In this document: positions 24,028-34,492 of the stretch, one piece after another
How positions within the stretch are numbered: the first letter of the stretch is position 1
Layout: every line of letters begins with the position of its first letter
From: Cryomorpha sp963741985
GTDB lineage: Bacteria > Bacteroidota > Bacteroidia > Flavobacteriales_D > Cryomorphaceae
NCBI GenBank assembly: GCA_963741985.1
Contig: CAVUKD010000002.1
Span: 1,798,001-1,862,000, forward strand
Length of the DNA stretch: 64,000 nucleotides
Reading direction: 5' to 3'
The notes under the pieces: model-generated
Seen by the model: the letters and a program-made list of their open reading frames with translations, nothing else
Database searches by the model: none
Told to the model about the DNA's origin: nothing
Position numbers and translations under genes: made by a program

Positions 24028-26172
24028 TTATTCCACTATAAGTTTACGTGTTATTGTATTTGCAGAAGTTACAATGCTGTAAGTATAAAGACCAGGAGCA
24101 AGGCTTCCTCGCTGAAGTTCATACCTATTAGCGGTTGCACCTACTACCATACCTAGATCTTTGTTGAATACCAGTTTACCAGTTAGATCACGCACTTCAA
24201 GAGAAGCTTGTGAAGTCTCTTCAAGACGGTACTGGATCATGGTGCTGGTAGTAAATGGGTTTGGATAGTTTTGTACCAATTGCATACCATTTTCCTGAGA
24301 GATTGTTTCTACCAAGGTAGGGTCATTAGCGGTACGGAAACGAATTGCAAGACCGTTGTAAACTTGGGTAGCAGAGTTGCCTCCTAGCGTCCATCCTGGA
24401 GTAGTAGCACCATTATCGTACCAGAGTCCTGCACCCAATTCTTGTCGTTGAGCAATCGTTGAAAATACCTGATATCCAGCGGGCACTCTAAATTCTGCCT
24501 GATAAAAAGTATTGGCATCTACAAGTACCGGTGAAGGTAATTCGAAAGAAACCCATACTGGAGTTGCTGTTTGGTCAGTATGCCAAATATCCTCATCTGC
24601 GATTTCATGCTCAAGCTCTTGTGCTTCATAACTATACGGATTGCCAGAATCGAAGACTACACTTGTTAATGATTCTGGGATTGCAGGATCTTCATCAAAA
24701 GCAGATCCCAAACGAACGTTGAAGTACATGAGATCACCTGCTTGTGTTTCAGCAAATCCGGGAGCGTAATAGAGAACAGCTTCTACGTGGGTAATGTATT
24801 TTGGATTTCCATCAGTAGCTTCAGGGAAAACAAAAGGAACACCCCAGATAAGATCCTCACTCAAAGTAGTATAAGCACTGTTAGATGCAATGCGTGCATC
24901 ATTCGAAGCAATAGCGTAACCATCGTGGTCTACCTCTCTGGTTAGTGTAGCACTTTGATCATCTCCTGAATTGTTACCAGGAACTTGATCAACCTCATTC
25001 TGTGTTACCTCATAACTAAATACGTAAGTACCTGCAATGTTTACATCAGGCATTACAGGCGCTATAAAAATAGTATCTACTGCTCCTGCCTCCATCGTAA
25101 TAGGATCAGAAACAGCATAATCTTCAACCACAGATTCATCAGGTAGGGTAGCATTTACGTGTAGCGTAACACCTGTTTGACTGCCAGAACCTAAGTTAGA
25201 AACAATTGCGCCAAAATTAAATGGACGTGTTAAATAGTCAGGTTGGTTATTGTATTCAAATGAATTGTAATAATCAAGGCTTGTAGCAGCTGGATCTTCA
25301 TATGTTGGAATGAAGTCATTGTAAAAAGTTTTATCAACCTCGAGGTCATTTGCAGCTAACTCGCTAACTGCTACATCATCAAGACTCCAAAAATAGGCAA
25401 ATGCACTACCCGCCCAGAAGAAACGAATTTTGCAATCCGATAAATCCGAAGTAGCTGTTTCTAATGCCTGAGTAATATCAATTGATACATCCTCAGCGAT
25501 ATAATCATTTCCACCACCATATGGGGTGAATACATCATATGGTATCCATGTAGAACCACCATCTGTACTCAACTCAGCAGTAGCAGCATAACCAGAACAA
25601 CATTGTCTTAGTTTTTGTGTAAAAGTTAAAACTACATTTCCAGTCACACCATTTAAACTGAAAGAAGGTGAAACCAGTGTGGAAAGAATAGCGTTCTGCA
25701 GGGTAACATCTGTTGTATCCTCTACGCTCGTAGCCGTCGAATTATAACGGTCAACATCAAGCAGCATTACACCATTATCTCGTGTTGCAGATGATACGAT
25801 ACTTAGATTTCTGGATGATAATCTTGGAATAGTACCGTTGTAGGCAGGATTGTCTACTGGTGCGTCTGGGTCGTATCCGTTAGGTTGGCCGATTGGGAAA
25901 GTGTAAAGCCAGAGATTACCATTGTCCTGACCTGTAGTCCAAGCACCATTATCTCCTTGTCCGGCAAATCCATTGCTAAAGTCCTCAGACCAATATACTA
26001 CCGGGTCGTCTTTTCGAACATTTCGCTTTACTTTATTCGTAGCAGGTTCAGTATCGTTGCTGATTTTATCAGTGCTTTGCACCACTTCATGAACTTGATT
26101 TACCTGAGCAAACCCCGGAGAAGCCATCAAAGCAAATGACAGCCCAATTCCAATTGTGTACAGTTTTTTCAT
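24028..26172 (-). CDS. T9SS type A sorted, choice-of-anchor J-like secreted protein
   Basis: The 714-residue protein begins with a signal peptide, MKKLYTIGIGLSFALMASPG, and ends with a type A T9SS sorting domain (LVQNYPNPFTTSTMIQYRLE onward, finishing TITRKLIVE). The first domain after the signal (VYWSEDFSNGFAGQGDNGAW, later CKIRFFWAGSAFAYFWSLDD) is a choice-of-anchor J/MAM-like jelly roll. The middle repeats a CARDB-type adhesion fold (TGVTLHVNATLPDESVVEDY). It should be exported by Sec, passed through the T9SS and anchored to or released from the cell surface. A paralogue of similar layout lies directly upstream at 26473, so they arose by tandem duplication. Binding target unknown. Confidence 0.88.
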   Translation of the reverse strand: MKKLYTIGIGLSFALMASPGFAQVNQVHEVVQSTDKISNDTEPATNKVKRNVRKDDPVVYWSEDFSNGFAGQGDNGAWTTGQDNGNLWLYTFPIGQPNGYDPDAPVDNPAYNGTIPRLSSRNLSIVSSATRDNGVMLLDVDRYNSTATSVEDTTDVTLQNAILSTLVSPSFSLNGVTGNVVLTFTQKLRQCCSGYAATAELSTDGGSTWIPYDVFTPYGGGNDYIAEDVSIDITQALETATSDLSDCKIRFFWAGSAFAYFWSLDDVAVSELAANDLEVDKTFYNDFIPTYEDPAATSLDYYNSFEYNNQPDYLTRPFNFGAIVSNLGSGSQTGVTLHVNATLPDESVVEDYAVSDPITMEAGAVDTIFIAPVMPDVNIAGTYVFSYEVTQNEVDQVPGNNSGDDQSATLTREVDHDGYAIASNDARIASNSAYTTLSEDLIWGVPFVFPEATDGNPKYITHVEAVLYYAPGFAETQAGDLMYFNVRLGSAFDEDPAIPESLTSVVFDSGNPYSYEAQELEHEIADEDIWHTDQTATPVWVSFELPSPVLVDANTFYQAEFRVPAGYQVFSTIAQRQELGAGLWYDNGATTPGWTLGGNSATQVYNGLAIRFRTANDPTLVETISQENGMQLVQNYPNPFTTSTMIQYRLEETSQASLEVRDLTGKLVFNKDLGMVVGATANRYELQRGSLAPGLYTYSIVTSANTITRKLIVE

Positions 26173-26205
26173 ATTAAAATAATGTTTAGTTTAAATTATG
26201 AGTGC

Positions 26206-26236
26206 TAAAAGTAAATAAACTTAAAAGAATGACAAA
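26206..26236 (-). promoter_or_regulatory. promoter of the 714-residue T9SS protein gene
   Basis: On the minus strand TTTG (26236-26233) is followed after 19 bases by TACTTTTA (26213-26206), one base from the TAnnTTTG consensus. The start codon lies about 34 bases further on. The rest of 26237-26423 shows nothing distinct. Confidence 0.5.
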
Positions 26237-26423
26237 GCTTAAAAAAAATAGTTTTTGGCATTCTTACTTTCCTAATATGGATATAACCATCAAATGATGT
26301 AGATGACGTTCCTAATTTACTCATTTGTTAGTAACTCGACATTGCCTAGTTGTACCTATCTAAAGATGGGTGATGAGAATGTGATCAACTGCGACATTTT
26401 AAAAATAAATGATAAAACATAAA

Positions 26424-26447
26424 AGAGCCCCGCTTTTGCGGGGCTCT
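26424..26447 (-). terminator. strong intrinsic terminator of the 653-residue T9SS protein gene
   Basis: AGAGCCCCGC at 26424-26433 and GCGGGGCTCT at 26438-26447 form a perfect 10-bp GC-rich stem with a TTTT loop. It lies 26 bases past the stop of the leftward gene at 26473, although the T tail in that direction is short. Confidence 0.85.
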
Positions 26448-26472
26448 AAAAAGGAATTATTTATGGAAACTC

Positions 26473-28434
26473 TTATTTAACAATGGTCATTTTACGTACA
26501 ATTCGCTGATTTCCAATTTGCAAACCGTATTGGTAAATACCGGCAGCAAGATCCAGATTCAGAACAAGTGGTCCTTGCACACCTGCGGGACGATCGCCCA
26601 AATCTTGGCGGTAAACTTCCTTACCTGTATTATCAGTAATGTGGAAAGTAATGTTTTTTGCAGGAGTCATCAGTTCCCAGTCAATCTGAGTTTGACCCAT
26701 TGTTGGATTCGGGTAGTTCTGACTTACTTTGAAGTCGAGAGGGCTTGGACCCTCAATACCAACAGGTGCAGAGTAACCCAATCGGATAATAGGCGCATTG
26801 GCACCAAGAGGGCTCCATCGCGGATTACCTGAGGTGGGGCTATATTGATAAACCACACCGGCATAACTTTCTTGTAAGCCCACGACAGGCATAAAGATGA
26901 CAGGCGTACCGGAAGCCGGAATGTGAACTTCGGCTTGGTGTATCGTATTGGCAGCGAGCATGAGTGTGTCAGGAAGCATATACGTAATCATGATAGCCGG
27001 ATTTGCGGCATCGGATATCGCTGATTCTTCTGTTACGTATTCGAGGTCTTCTAATCCATAGGCTTCATCAATAATGTCATCACCTTCTTGTTCAAAGACG
27101 TACCCTGTACCTACGTTCAGATAGAGAACTTCGCCCGGCTGAGTTTCAAAAACCTCGCCACTGGCAGTAGTCAAATTGGTAACTGCGAATTGAATAAAAT
27201 TCACTGCCTGATCTTCTTCAAAAGCCATACGATTTGCCCAAATTACATCGTTTGCAAGGGTAGTATAAACAGAGTTAATTACATCTCCGCGATCGTTCGC
27301 CATTAGTTCTTCATCTACTTGAAAACTGCTGCCTTCCATAATTTCGTTGTTGGCTTCGTTTTCATCTGTTTCAGCGGTGGTTACCGAATAAGAAACGGTG
27401 TAGGTTCCTATCTGTGGTGCATTTCCACTCAAATCAAAAGCGGCAAGTTCCTGATCGGCAATCACAAGCGTATCCACAGTATTTGAAGCTAATGCAAAGT
27501 TGCCGTCAGAGGTGAAAGTCTCGGTAGAACCATCAGGTACAGTCACTGTCGCCGTAAGGGTAATACCAGTTAAATCTTCTGAACCAAGATTGGTCAAAAG
27601 TGCTGTGAATGAAAGCGGGCGAACCGCATCTTTTTGGAAACTTGAATATTCGTAACTTTCTACCAAAGCTAAGCCATTCACTGCCGGAATGTACGACAGG
27701 GTGGTTTGATTAGCGATTGTTCCTGCATCAACAATCCAGTCATTGAAGTAACCATTATCCAATGATAAATCATATTCCGGTTGAGAAGCGAGAGCCACAT
27801 CATCGATCATCCATGCGTAATCACAACCACCTTCGTAACGAAAACGAAAATAGGCAGTCTGCGAGCCCGCAATTCCTTCAAGAGGCAATTGAAAAGTTAA
27901 AGGGTTGGGAGTAGGATCCGCTCCTATCAAAATTTGAACAGGATTTCCCCAGTTCGTACCATCTGTTGATGTTTCTATGTAGCACGAGCCTAAGTACTCC
28001 CGGTAATATGTTTCGAAACGAAGTGAAACACCTGTTTCTCCTGTCAGGTCAATGCCGTCGGCATTTTGTATCCACGCGTTTTGACTTCCACTGCATAATA
28101 AATCTGAATCAAAAAGAGCAAATCCGTTGTCGGCGGTGGTAGATTGAATGGTAGCAATCGCATAATCACCGGAAGGACCTTGGGTACCAATTACCCAATC
28201 ATCACTATTTCCGGCATCGTTTCCGATGAGCCAGTCACTGGGGTCTGAGAAATCACTCGTCCAGATTGGATTGTCAAAATCTTTTTGATTTTGCATGTGA
28301 TTCCCTTTTACAGGCGTAGTTTTCACATTAGCGGTTACCATTTTACCGGGTTGCTTGTGCAATGCACTTTGACTGTAAGCTCCAGCAGAGCAAAACATCA
28401 GAATCGTAAAAAGTTTAGTGTACAAATTTTTCAT
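26473..28434 (-). CDS. T9SS type A sorted, choice-of-anchor J-like secreted protein (paralogue)
   Basis: The 653-residue protein parallels its downstream neighbour: a signal peptide (MKNLYTKLFTILMFCSAGAYS), an anchor-J-like jelly roll (PIWTSDFSDPSDWLIGNDAG, then YFRFRYEGGCDYAWMIDDVA), a CARDB-like domain (EDLTGITLTATVTVPDGSTE) and a T9SS sorting domain (VSQNYPNPTMGQTQIDWELM to the terminal MTIVK). Both proteins share the Y-T-L-A/S-N/E-D-V/L-I-W block in the second half. The two are separately transcribed, each with its own terminator. The function is presumably surface binding or matrix, not enzymatic; no catalytic motif is visible. Confidence 0.88.
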   Translation of the reverse strand: MKNLYTKLFTILMFCSAGAYSQSALHKQPGKMVTANVKTTPVKGNHMQNQKDFDNPIWTSDFSDPSDWLIGNDAGNSDDWVIGTQGPSGDYAIATIQSTTADNGFALFDSDLLCSGSQNAWIQNADGIDLTGETGVSLRFETYYREYLGSCYIETSTDGTNWGNPVQILIGADPTPNPLTFQLPLEGIAGSQTAYFRFRYEGGCDYAWMIDDVALASQPEYDLSLDNGYFNDWIVDAGTIANQTTLSYIPAVNGLALVESYEYSSFQKDAVRPLSFTALLTNLGSEDLTGITLTATVTVPDGSTETFTSDGNFALASNTVDTLVIADQELAAFDLSGNAPQIGTYTVSYSVTTAETDENEANNEIMEGSSFQVDEELMANDRGDVINSVYTTLANDVIWANRMAFEEDQAVNFIQFAVTNLTTASGEVFETQPGEVLYLNVGTGYVFEQEGDDIIDEAYGLEDLEYVTEESAISDAANPAIMITYMLPDTLMLAANTIHQAEVHIPASGTPVIFMPVVGLQESYAGVVYQYSPTSGNPRWSPLGANAPIIRLGYSAPVGIEGPSPLDFKVSQNYPNPTMGQTQIDWELMTPAKNITFHITDNTGKEVYRQDLGDRPAGVQGPLVLNLDLAAGIYQYGLQIGNQRIVRKMTIVK

Positions 28435-28651
28435 ATATAGATTTTTGTTTTAAAATTAAGAGCACAATATACAGGTTTTTGTTTAAACGACCATCAGTAG
28501 AAAACAGCACTTCTTGTAATCTTAACCTGTGGGAGTCAATTTCCAACCCCTCAAAATGAATATAATAGTTGGTAATTTGAACCATAGAAGAAATATAAGG
28601 TCAGACCTTGATAACCAGAAAATCAATGATTCTATAGTCTAAAGATTCACG

Positions 28652-31551
28652 TCAGTTTCCACTTACGAAATCCGCTTCATCCGCATACTCAGTGAGCGGG
28701 GGGCACGAACACATAAGATTCCGATCACCATATGCATTGTCAACACGACCTACGGGTGCCCAAAATTTTGAAGCACGCGTATACGGCAGAGGGAAAACGG
28801 CCTTCTCGCGCGAATACGGATGGTTCCATTTATCGCTCGTCGCTTCTACGGCTGTGTGTGGCGCATTTACCAATACATTGTCGTCCTTTGGATAAATATC
28901 TTTTTCGATTTCTTCGATTTCCTGACGGATAGAAATCATGGCATCGCAAAAGCGGTCGATTTCCTGTTTGGATTCACTTTCAGTAGGCTCGATCATAAGG
29001 GTTCCCGCTACCGGAAATGAAACCGTCGGCGCGTGAAAGCCATAGTCGATAAGCCTTTTAGCCAAATCATGATACTTCGATGCCTGTACGTTTGAAAGGC
29101 CGGCAATCGACGATCATTTCATGGGCTACGGTATCATTTTTACCGGTGTAAAGGATGTCATAAGTGCCTTCCAAGTCTCTTTTTCATATAGTTGGCATTC
29201 AAAATAGCGTATTTAGTGGCAAGCGTAATTCCATCATTCCCAAGCATTTTGATATAGCCATAAGAAATGAGGAGAATCAAAGCACTTCCCCAAGGGGCTG
29301 CAGACACAGCTGTAGAATTATTAATGCCGCCAGTTTCAACAATGCTATGCCCGGGAAGGTGGGGTACCAAATGCTTGGCCACACCAATAGGACCCATCCC
29401 AGGGCCTCCACCGCCGTGTGGAATGGCGAAGGTTTTATGTAAATTCAAATGGCATACATCGGCTCCGATTATCCCGGGGTTGGTAAGTCCCACCTGAGCA
29501 TTCATATTCGCTCCATCCATATACACCTGTCCGCCATTTTCGTGGATTATTTTATTAATCTCAATAATCGACTCTTCGAAAACACCATGGGTTGACGGAT
29601 ATGTAACCATGAGATGCAGAAAGGTGATCCTTGTGTTTTTCAGCTTTCGCACGCAAATCTTCCACATCGATATTTCCGTTATCATCGCATTTCACGACAA
29701 CCACTTCTTTCCCGCCATTACCGCACTAGCCGGATTGGTTCCGTGGGCGCTGCTCGGGATCAAGGCGATATTCCGATGCCCTTCACCACGGCTTATATGG
29801 TAATTTCGAATGACCATAAGTCCGGCATATTCGCCCTGAGCACCACTATTTGGCTGGAGCGAAACTCCCGCAAAACCGGTAATCTCGCAAAGCATGCGCT
29901 TCAATTCTTCAAACATTTCGCGGTATCCTGCCGTTTGTGGCTGGGGTGCAAATGGATGAATATTAGCCCACTCTGGCCAAGTAATCGGCATCAACTCACT
30001 GGCAGCATTGAGTTTCATGGTGCACGAGCCGAGCGATATCATGCTGTGGGTGAGTGATAAATCTTTGTTTTCAAGTCGTTTGATATACCGCATCAGTTCC
30101 GTTTCGCTATGGAAACTATTGAAAACTGGATGGGTACAGAAATCGCTGGTACGCGCAAAGAAATCTTTGATCGGAGAATCGATTTCAGTTGGAATTTCAG
30201 GAGCCTCCTGTCCATTGAGCGGCATCCAAAAAAATAGAAAACACATCATCGAAATCCTGACGACTCAATGTTTCATCCAAGCTTATTCCCACATGATTGG
30301 AATTGAAGTAGCGGAGATTGATTTCCCGTTTTTCGGCTAGTTCTTCAATGCGCACTTTTGTAATTCCTTCTGGAAGCTCAATATATAAGGTATCAAAATA
30401 TACCGGATTTACGATAGTGTATCCAAGCGCTTTGAGTCCCTGGGCGAGTCGTGCCGTTTTCATATGGATATTTTGGGCAATCGTACGCAAGCCGTCAGGT
30501 CCATGATATACAGCGTACATCGAAGCCATAATGGCAAGCAATGCCTGCGCCGTACAAATATTGGAAGTCGCTTTGTCACGTTTTATGTGTTGCTCACGGG
30601 TTTGAAGTGCCAATCGGAACGCCGCTACTCCATGGCGATCGGTGGATACGCCAATTATCCTTCCCGGAAGATGCCTTTTATATGCTTCGCGTGTGGCGAA
30701 AAATGCTGCGTGCGGACCGCCAAATCCCATCGGAACACCAAATCGTTGGCTATTTCCTAAGTACAGCATCCGCACCCCATTCACCCGGAGGTGTGAGAAG
30801 TGCAAGGCTCATCAAATCAGTTGCTACAGCCACCAAAGTATCATTGTCGTGAGCAGCCTCAACAAATTTTCGGTAATCCACGGCATTTCCAGTAGCATCT
30901 GGGATATTGTACCAATGCGCCGAATACATTTTCATTAAAATTGAAATTCTTCATGGTCACCGAGAATGAGTTCAATACCCATCGGAACTGCTCTTGTGCG
31001 CAATACATCAATGGTTTGCGGATAACATTGTGCCGAAACGAAGAACTGATTTGCGCCGCGTTTTTGAGCGTCTCGGCTTCGCAAAGCGTAAAACATGTGA
31101 CATGGCTTCGGCAGCAGCCGTAGCCTCGTCGAGAAGAGATGCATTTGCCAATTCCATTTGGGTAAGATCCATCACCATAGTTTGGAAATTGAGCAATGCT
31201 TCCAGCCGTCCTTGTGCGATTTCGCTTTGGTAAGGCGTATATGCGGTGTACCATCCCGGATTTTCGAGCACATTGCGCTGAATAGCCGGGGGCACAATGG
31301 TATTGTAGTAGCCCATTCCGATATACGAGCGATACATTTTATTCTTGGCAGCGAGAGATTCGAGTTGCCTCAAATACCAATGCTCACTTCGAGAACCGGG
31401 AAGGTCGAGCGGTTTTTTGAGTCGTATTTCTTTGGGAATGGTCTTGTCAATAAGTTCATCAACGGAACTTAAACCCATGATAATCGAGCATTTCGCGCGC
31501 TTCTGCGTCGCGTGGACCGATATGTCTTTTTGGAAAATCGCGTAATGGCAT
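28652..31551 (-). pseudogene. gcvP: glycine dehydrogenase (P protein), broken by about ten frameshifts
   Basis: Read across frames, this is one full-length gcvP of about 960 residues starting MPLRDFPKRHIGPRDAEARE at ATG 31551. Family blocks follow in order: ASLLDEATAAAEAMSHVLRF, FGVPMGFGGPHAAFFATREA, SLGSCTMKLNAASELMPITW, LIPSSAHGTNPASAVMAG, the PLP-lysine block NLHKTFAIPHGGGGPGMGP, and FPVAGTLMIEPTESESK. Single-base frame changes are needed near 31480, 31085, 30940, 30905, 30760, 30225, 29710, 29615, 29160 and 29095, several in homopolymers. The protein sequence is otherwise well conserved, with no in-frame nonsense codons of its own. If real, the cell lacks the glycine cleavage P protein unless another copy exists. 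A poor consensus is an equal possibility. Confidence 0.9.
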
Positions 31552-31984
31552 AATGTGTATCGCTTTACCTTCTTAAAATATGGCCGCAAATATACATTCA
31601 ATAGATTTCTCAAAAAGAAATTTTTAATGGTTTTAGAGGCTGTTTTGACGAAGTTCGTTCCTCACTTGCGGCACCTTCAATTTGGTGTGTCAACCGGAGT
31701 TGAGTCATTCTAACTGCAAGTTTCGCAGAGTGTAAACGCTGAGGTCGCAGAGGAACCCATGAATGCGGGAAAATAGATTTTGATGTTTATTCGTTTTTCG
31801 AAACTCAAAGAATTGAAGATACTTTAAAAAAAATTGAAGATACATTTATAGGTTGCAGCATTTTCTGCGAAATGGCGCAAAGCCTCTAGCGGAACTTGCG
31901 GTGAAAAGGATGATCTATAAATTACAAATCACCAGATTTTGAAATGAAAGTTGGTAGCCTATCTTTGATCCATTCAAAAAACCG
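31552..31984. other. intergenic region upstream of gcvP
   Basis: About 430 bases hold no gene. At 31716-31730 GCAAGTTTCGCAGAG matches, in reverse complement and with one difference, CTTTGCGAAACTTGC at 61314-61328, and the surroundings of both are rich in CTCTGCG/TTTGCG words, like a worn dispersed repeat. AATTGAAGATAC occurs twice around 31810-31845. Promoters for the two divergent genes were not identified. Confidence 0.5.
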
Positions 31985-32704
31985 ATGAAATTACTCGCAC
32001 TTCTCATCGCTTCTTTTGCAGCTCAATTGGTATTCGCGCAGCAGCCCGTACGACTGCTATTAATGAACGGAAAATACCTGGAAGTATACCAACTCGACGA
32101 TTCCAGCTATGTTCCGCTGCAATACAAGTACGATGCGAATTATTATAAGAAGCAGCGGATAAATCTGAAAGTCGCTCGTAAGCAAGGAGAATTTTACACC
32201 CCTACATTCACCACTCCTAAGGCGGAGTCTATGCCGATTGTTCTGAAAAACGGAAGTGTGGATCGCGAAGAAGTTTTTTCGATCCAGTATCCAGCCGGCG
32301 GGTGGATGAAAGTTTTTTATTATTACGATGAGCCAATGGGAATTATCTCAGCGAAGATCAGATGCGTGCATTTCGTATATGGCGAGCGCGATGCACGGAA
32401 TTTTCACCGAGGTAAAAGCATGGTTTTATTCCGGTTTGGCAGTCGGGCTTGCGGCACGGGATATGGGTTGAAAACAAGTGTGGTATCTCTTGCGGTGCCT
32501 CCCCTTTTTGCGCTTACCGCAAAAATTCCCTCTATCCGAATCAAGGATCAATACATCGCCGACAAGGCGTACAAATACAACGAAGATTATGCCTCCGGAT
32601 TTGAATCCTATGCGCGTAGCAGGAATATGCTTCAGGCGTTGAAAGGGAGTGCCATCGGAACTTTGGTTGGTATTATCGCCTATTCTATTGTCGATAATAA
32701 TCAG
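31985..32704 (+). pseudogene. secreted/membrane protein of unknown role, with compensating indels and no stop of its own
   Basis: The 240 codons encode a signal peptide (MKLLALLIASFAAQLVFAQQ), a beta-rich region and a terminal hydrophobic helix (GTLVGIIAYSIV). Two internal stretches read sensibly only in shifted frames. The first becomes NYLSEDQMRAF around 32340-32380, and the second KAWFYSGLAVGLAA around 32420-32455, each bounded by opposite one-base shifts. The corrected order DEPMG-NYLSEDQMRAF-VYGERDA is what I expect for this Bacteroidota family. The frame then runs without a stop into a UbiA-like membrane protein that probably should be a separate gene, so a further indel may have removed the stop. 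Function unknown. Confidence 0.6.
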
Positions 32705-33547
32705 ATGAAGGCTTTTTCAGAAAATCTTAAAAAGTTTCTATTCTGGATAGGCGACACCAATATTTTCATCGCAATAGCGGCAGCTTTTTGCACCCTTGCC
32801 ACCTATGAATTTCACAGCGTAGAACCCGATTATTTTTTAGTGGGTTTTATATTTTTCGCAACCCTATTCACCTATAATTTGCAGCGGCGCGTCGGCGATC
32901 TCGAATCTACCGGAACGCATTACATAGCCAAAACAATTTTAATGGGTATCGGCCTCGCCGGGCTGATGTATTTTGCTTTTTATCTCACTGTTAAAGAGTT
33001 GATAGGTCTTGGTTTGGCAGGCGCTTTGTCTATGGGATATGCAATACCTTGTATTCCTTTTCGGGAAAAATGGAGGTCGATACGTGAGATTCCTTATATG
33101 AAGATTTGGGTTATCGTCCTCGCTTGGCTTATGAGTACTTCCATCGTGCCGCTCATCGATATTGTCAATCTCTATTCCGTTGATGATCGCTGGAGTACGG
33201 TTCTTTTTTTCCTTCAACAAGGAGCATTTATTTGGGCACTCACTATCCCATTCGACGTGAGAGATTTAAAATCAGATTTTCCCCATCAGCGCACACTGCC
33301 AATGGTTTTTGGCGTAAGCCGCGCAATCAAAATGGCACAAAACGCAATGATTCTTGCTTTTGTTTTTGCGTTTTTCAATTATTTAATCGGTTTTTTCGGT
33401 TTCCCGGAAATGTTGGTGCAGCTTGGTATTTCGATCGTTGGCGTAATGCTGGTTCGTCGGGGTTCAAAGCATCGGTTGCCTTTGTATTATTCCATCCTGC
33501 TCGATGGGATGATTATTTTACAAGGTCTGGCTGTGGTATTGATTTAA
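32705..33547 (+). CDS. UbiA-like integral membrane protein
   Basis: From ATG 32705 (MKAFSENLKKFLFWIGDTNI) to the TAA at 33545-33547 this encodes 280 residues with about eight or nine membrane spans. The pattern of short hydrophilic loops, with NLQRRVGDLEST and PFDVRDLKSDFPHQRTLP, recalls UbiA prenyltransferases. The catalytic N-D-x-x-D motif is degenerate (F-T-Y-N-L-Q-R-R), and the second motif reads D-V-R-D-L-K-S-D. It may therefore be an inactive or divergent member. In the sequence as given it is fused in frame behind a secreted protein, forming 520 residues with a signal peptide in front. I think two genes were joined. The 243 bases after it contain no gene. Confidence 0.65.
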   Translation: MKAFSENLKKFLFWIGDTNIFIAIAAAFCTLATYEFHSVEPDYFLVGFIFFATLFTYNLQRRVGDLESTGTHYIAKTILMGIGLAGLMYFAFYLTVKELIGLGLAGALSMGYAIPCIPFREKWRSIREIPYMKIWVIVLAWLMSTSIVPLIDIVNLYSVDDRWSTVLFFLQQGAFIWALTIPFDVRDLKSDFPHQRTLPMVFGVSRAIKMAQNAMILAFVFAFFNYLIGFFGFPEMLVQLGISIVGVMLVRRGSKHRLPLYYSILLDGMIILQGLAVVLI

Positions 33548-33790
33548 ATCAAAAGCCGCTTTTCCCCACTTAGAAATTACGACTTTACTGTCTTTAAAAA
33601 ACGCCCTTTTCTTAAACTTTTTCAGAAAAATTAAGTTGTAAAATTCCCAAAAGAAAAGTTTCGAAGGTTAGCGGGATTGTATGTCAGGTTGAAGGAACTT
33701 ATGGTTGCAAGTATTAAAAAACCATAAAACCATTTTATTGGAGTATAAAAAACTTTTTTCGAACGTTTAATCTTAAACTTTAACAATCAA

Positions 33791-34207
33791 ATGGACAGAA
33801 GAAAATTTTTCAAATCTTCGGGTGCGTTATGCGGATTAGCTGTTTTTGGTTCCGTGGCATTTCTTGAAGGTTGCCAAAAAAGCTCAACGGTAGCGCAGGG
33901 ACCTAATGTAAATTTCAACCTTGATCTGAATCAGTCAGCAAATGCATCTTTGAATACAGTAGGTGGATCTGTTGCTTTAAATGGTGTGGTAGTTGCAAAT
34001 TCAGAAGGCACATTTATTGCCGTTTCGCAGGCTTGTACGCATCAGGGGTGCGACGTTTTTTATAATAATAACCATAAGGAATTTGTTTGTCCTTGCCACG
34101 ATGGAATTTTTAGTACCGATGGTAGCGTGCTTTCAGGACCGCCACCATCTGCTCTGAAATCGTATAATGTGAGTAAGAATGGAAGTATACTGACCATTTC
34201 AGGGTAA
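33791..34207 (+). CDS. small Rieske [2Fe-2S] lipoprotein-like protein
   Basis: The 138-residue protein opens with MDRRKFFKSSGALCGLAVFG, a twin-arginine-like signal, followed by a lipobox-like LEGC (Cys28). The Rieske cluster ligands are C82-T-H84 and C100-P-C-H103. Extra cysteines at 87 and 102 could make the disulfide seen in bc1-type Rieske proteins. The domain ends in the Pro loop SGPPPSALKSY. It is an electron carrier outside the cytoplasmic membrane, Tat-exported as a folded protein, which fits with tatC being encoded 14 kb away. No cytochrome b or oxidase gene adjoins it, so its partner is unknown. The 285 bases downstream hold no gene. Confidence 0.88.
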   Translation: MDRRKFFKSSGALCGLAVFGSVAFLEGCQKSSTVAQGPNVNFNLDLNQSANASLNTVGGSVALNGVVVANSEGTFIAVSQACTHQGCDVFYNNNHKEFVCPCHDGIFSTDGSVLSGPPPSALKSYNVSKNGSILTISG

Positions 34208-34492
34208 TTTTTTTGAAAAGTAATGAATTCTATGCGCCCCGAATTGAATAGGGGAATGAAATAACATTCTCAAAACCAATTTAATGGTGAAATCGTGGAT
34301 AAGATGTGAATTACACTTCTTACATGAAACCATCCATGCCCTTACATTTTTTATGTTAAAAAAACAGGTGTTGCCATTCCTATTCCGTGGCATAGTGGTG
34401 TCTCAATGGTGCATTCTGCATAAACGCAGTATTATTCGATTTCTAAAGACTGAATCATTTTTTTGTATAGCACCTCAAGATACTGAGAGAGA

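Noticed and set aside
28692..31545. many rightward open frames across the gcvP region
   Set aside because: All lie opposite to a recognisable glycine dehydrogenase sequence and have no family resemblance; they are shadows.
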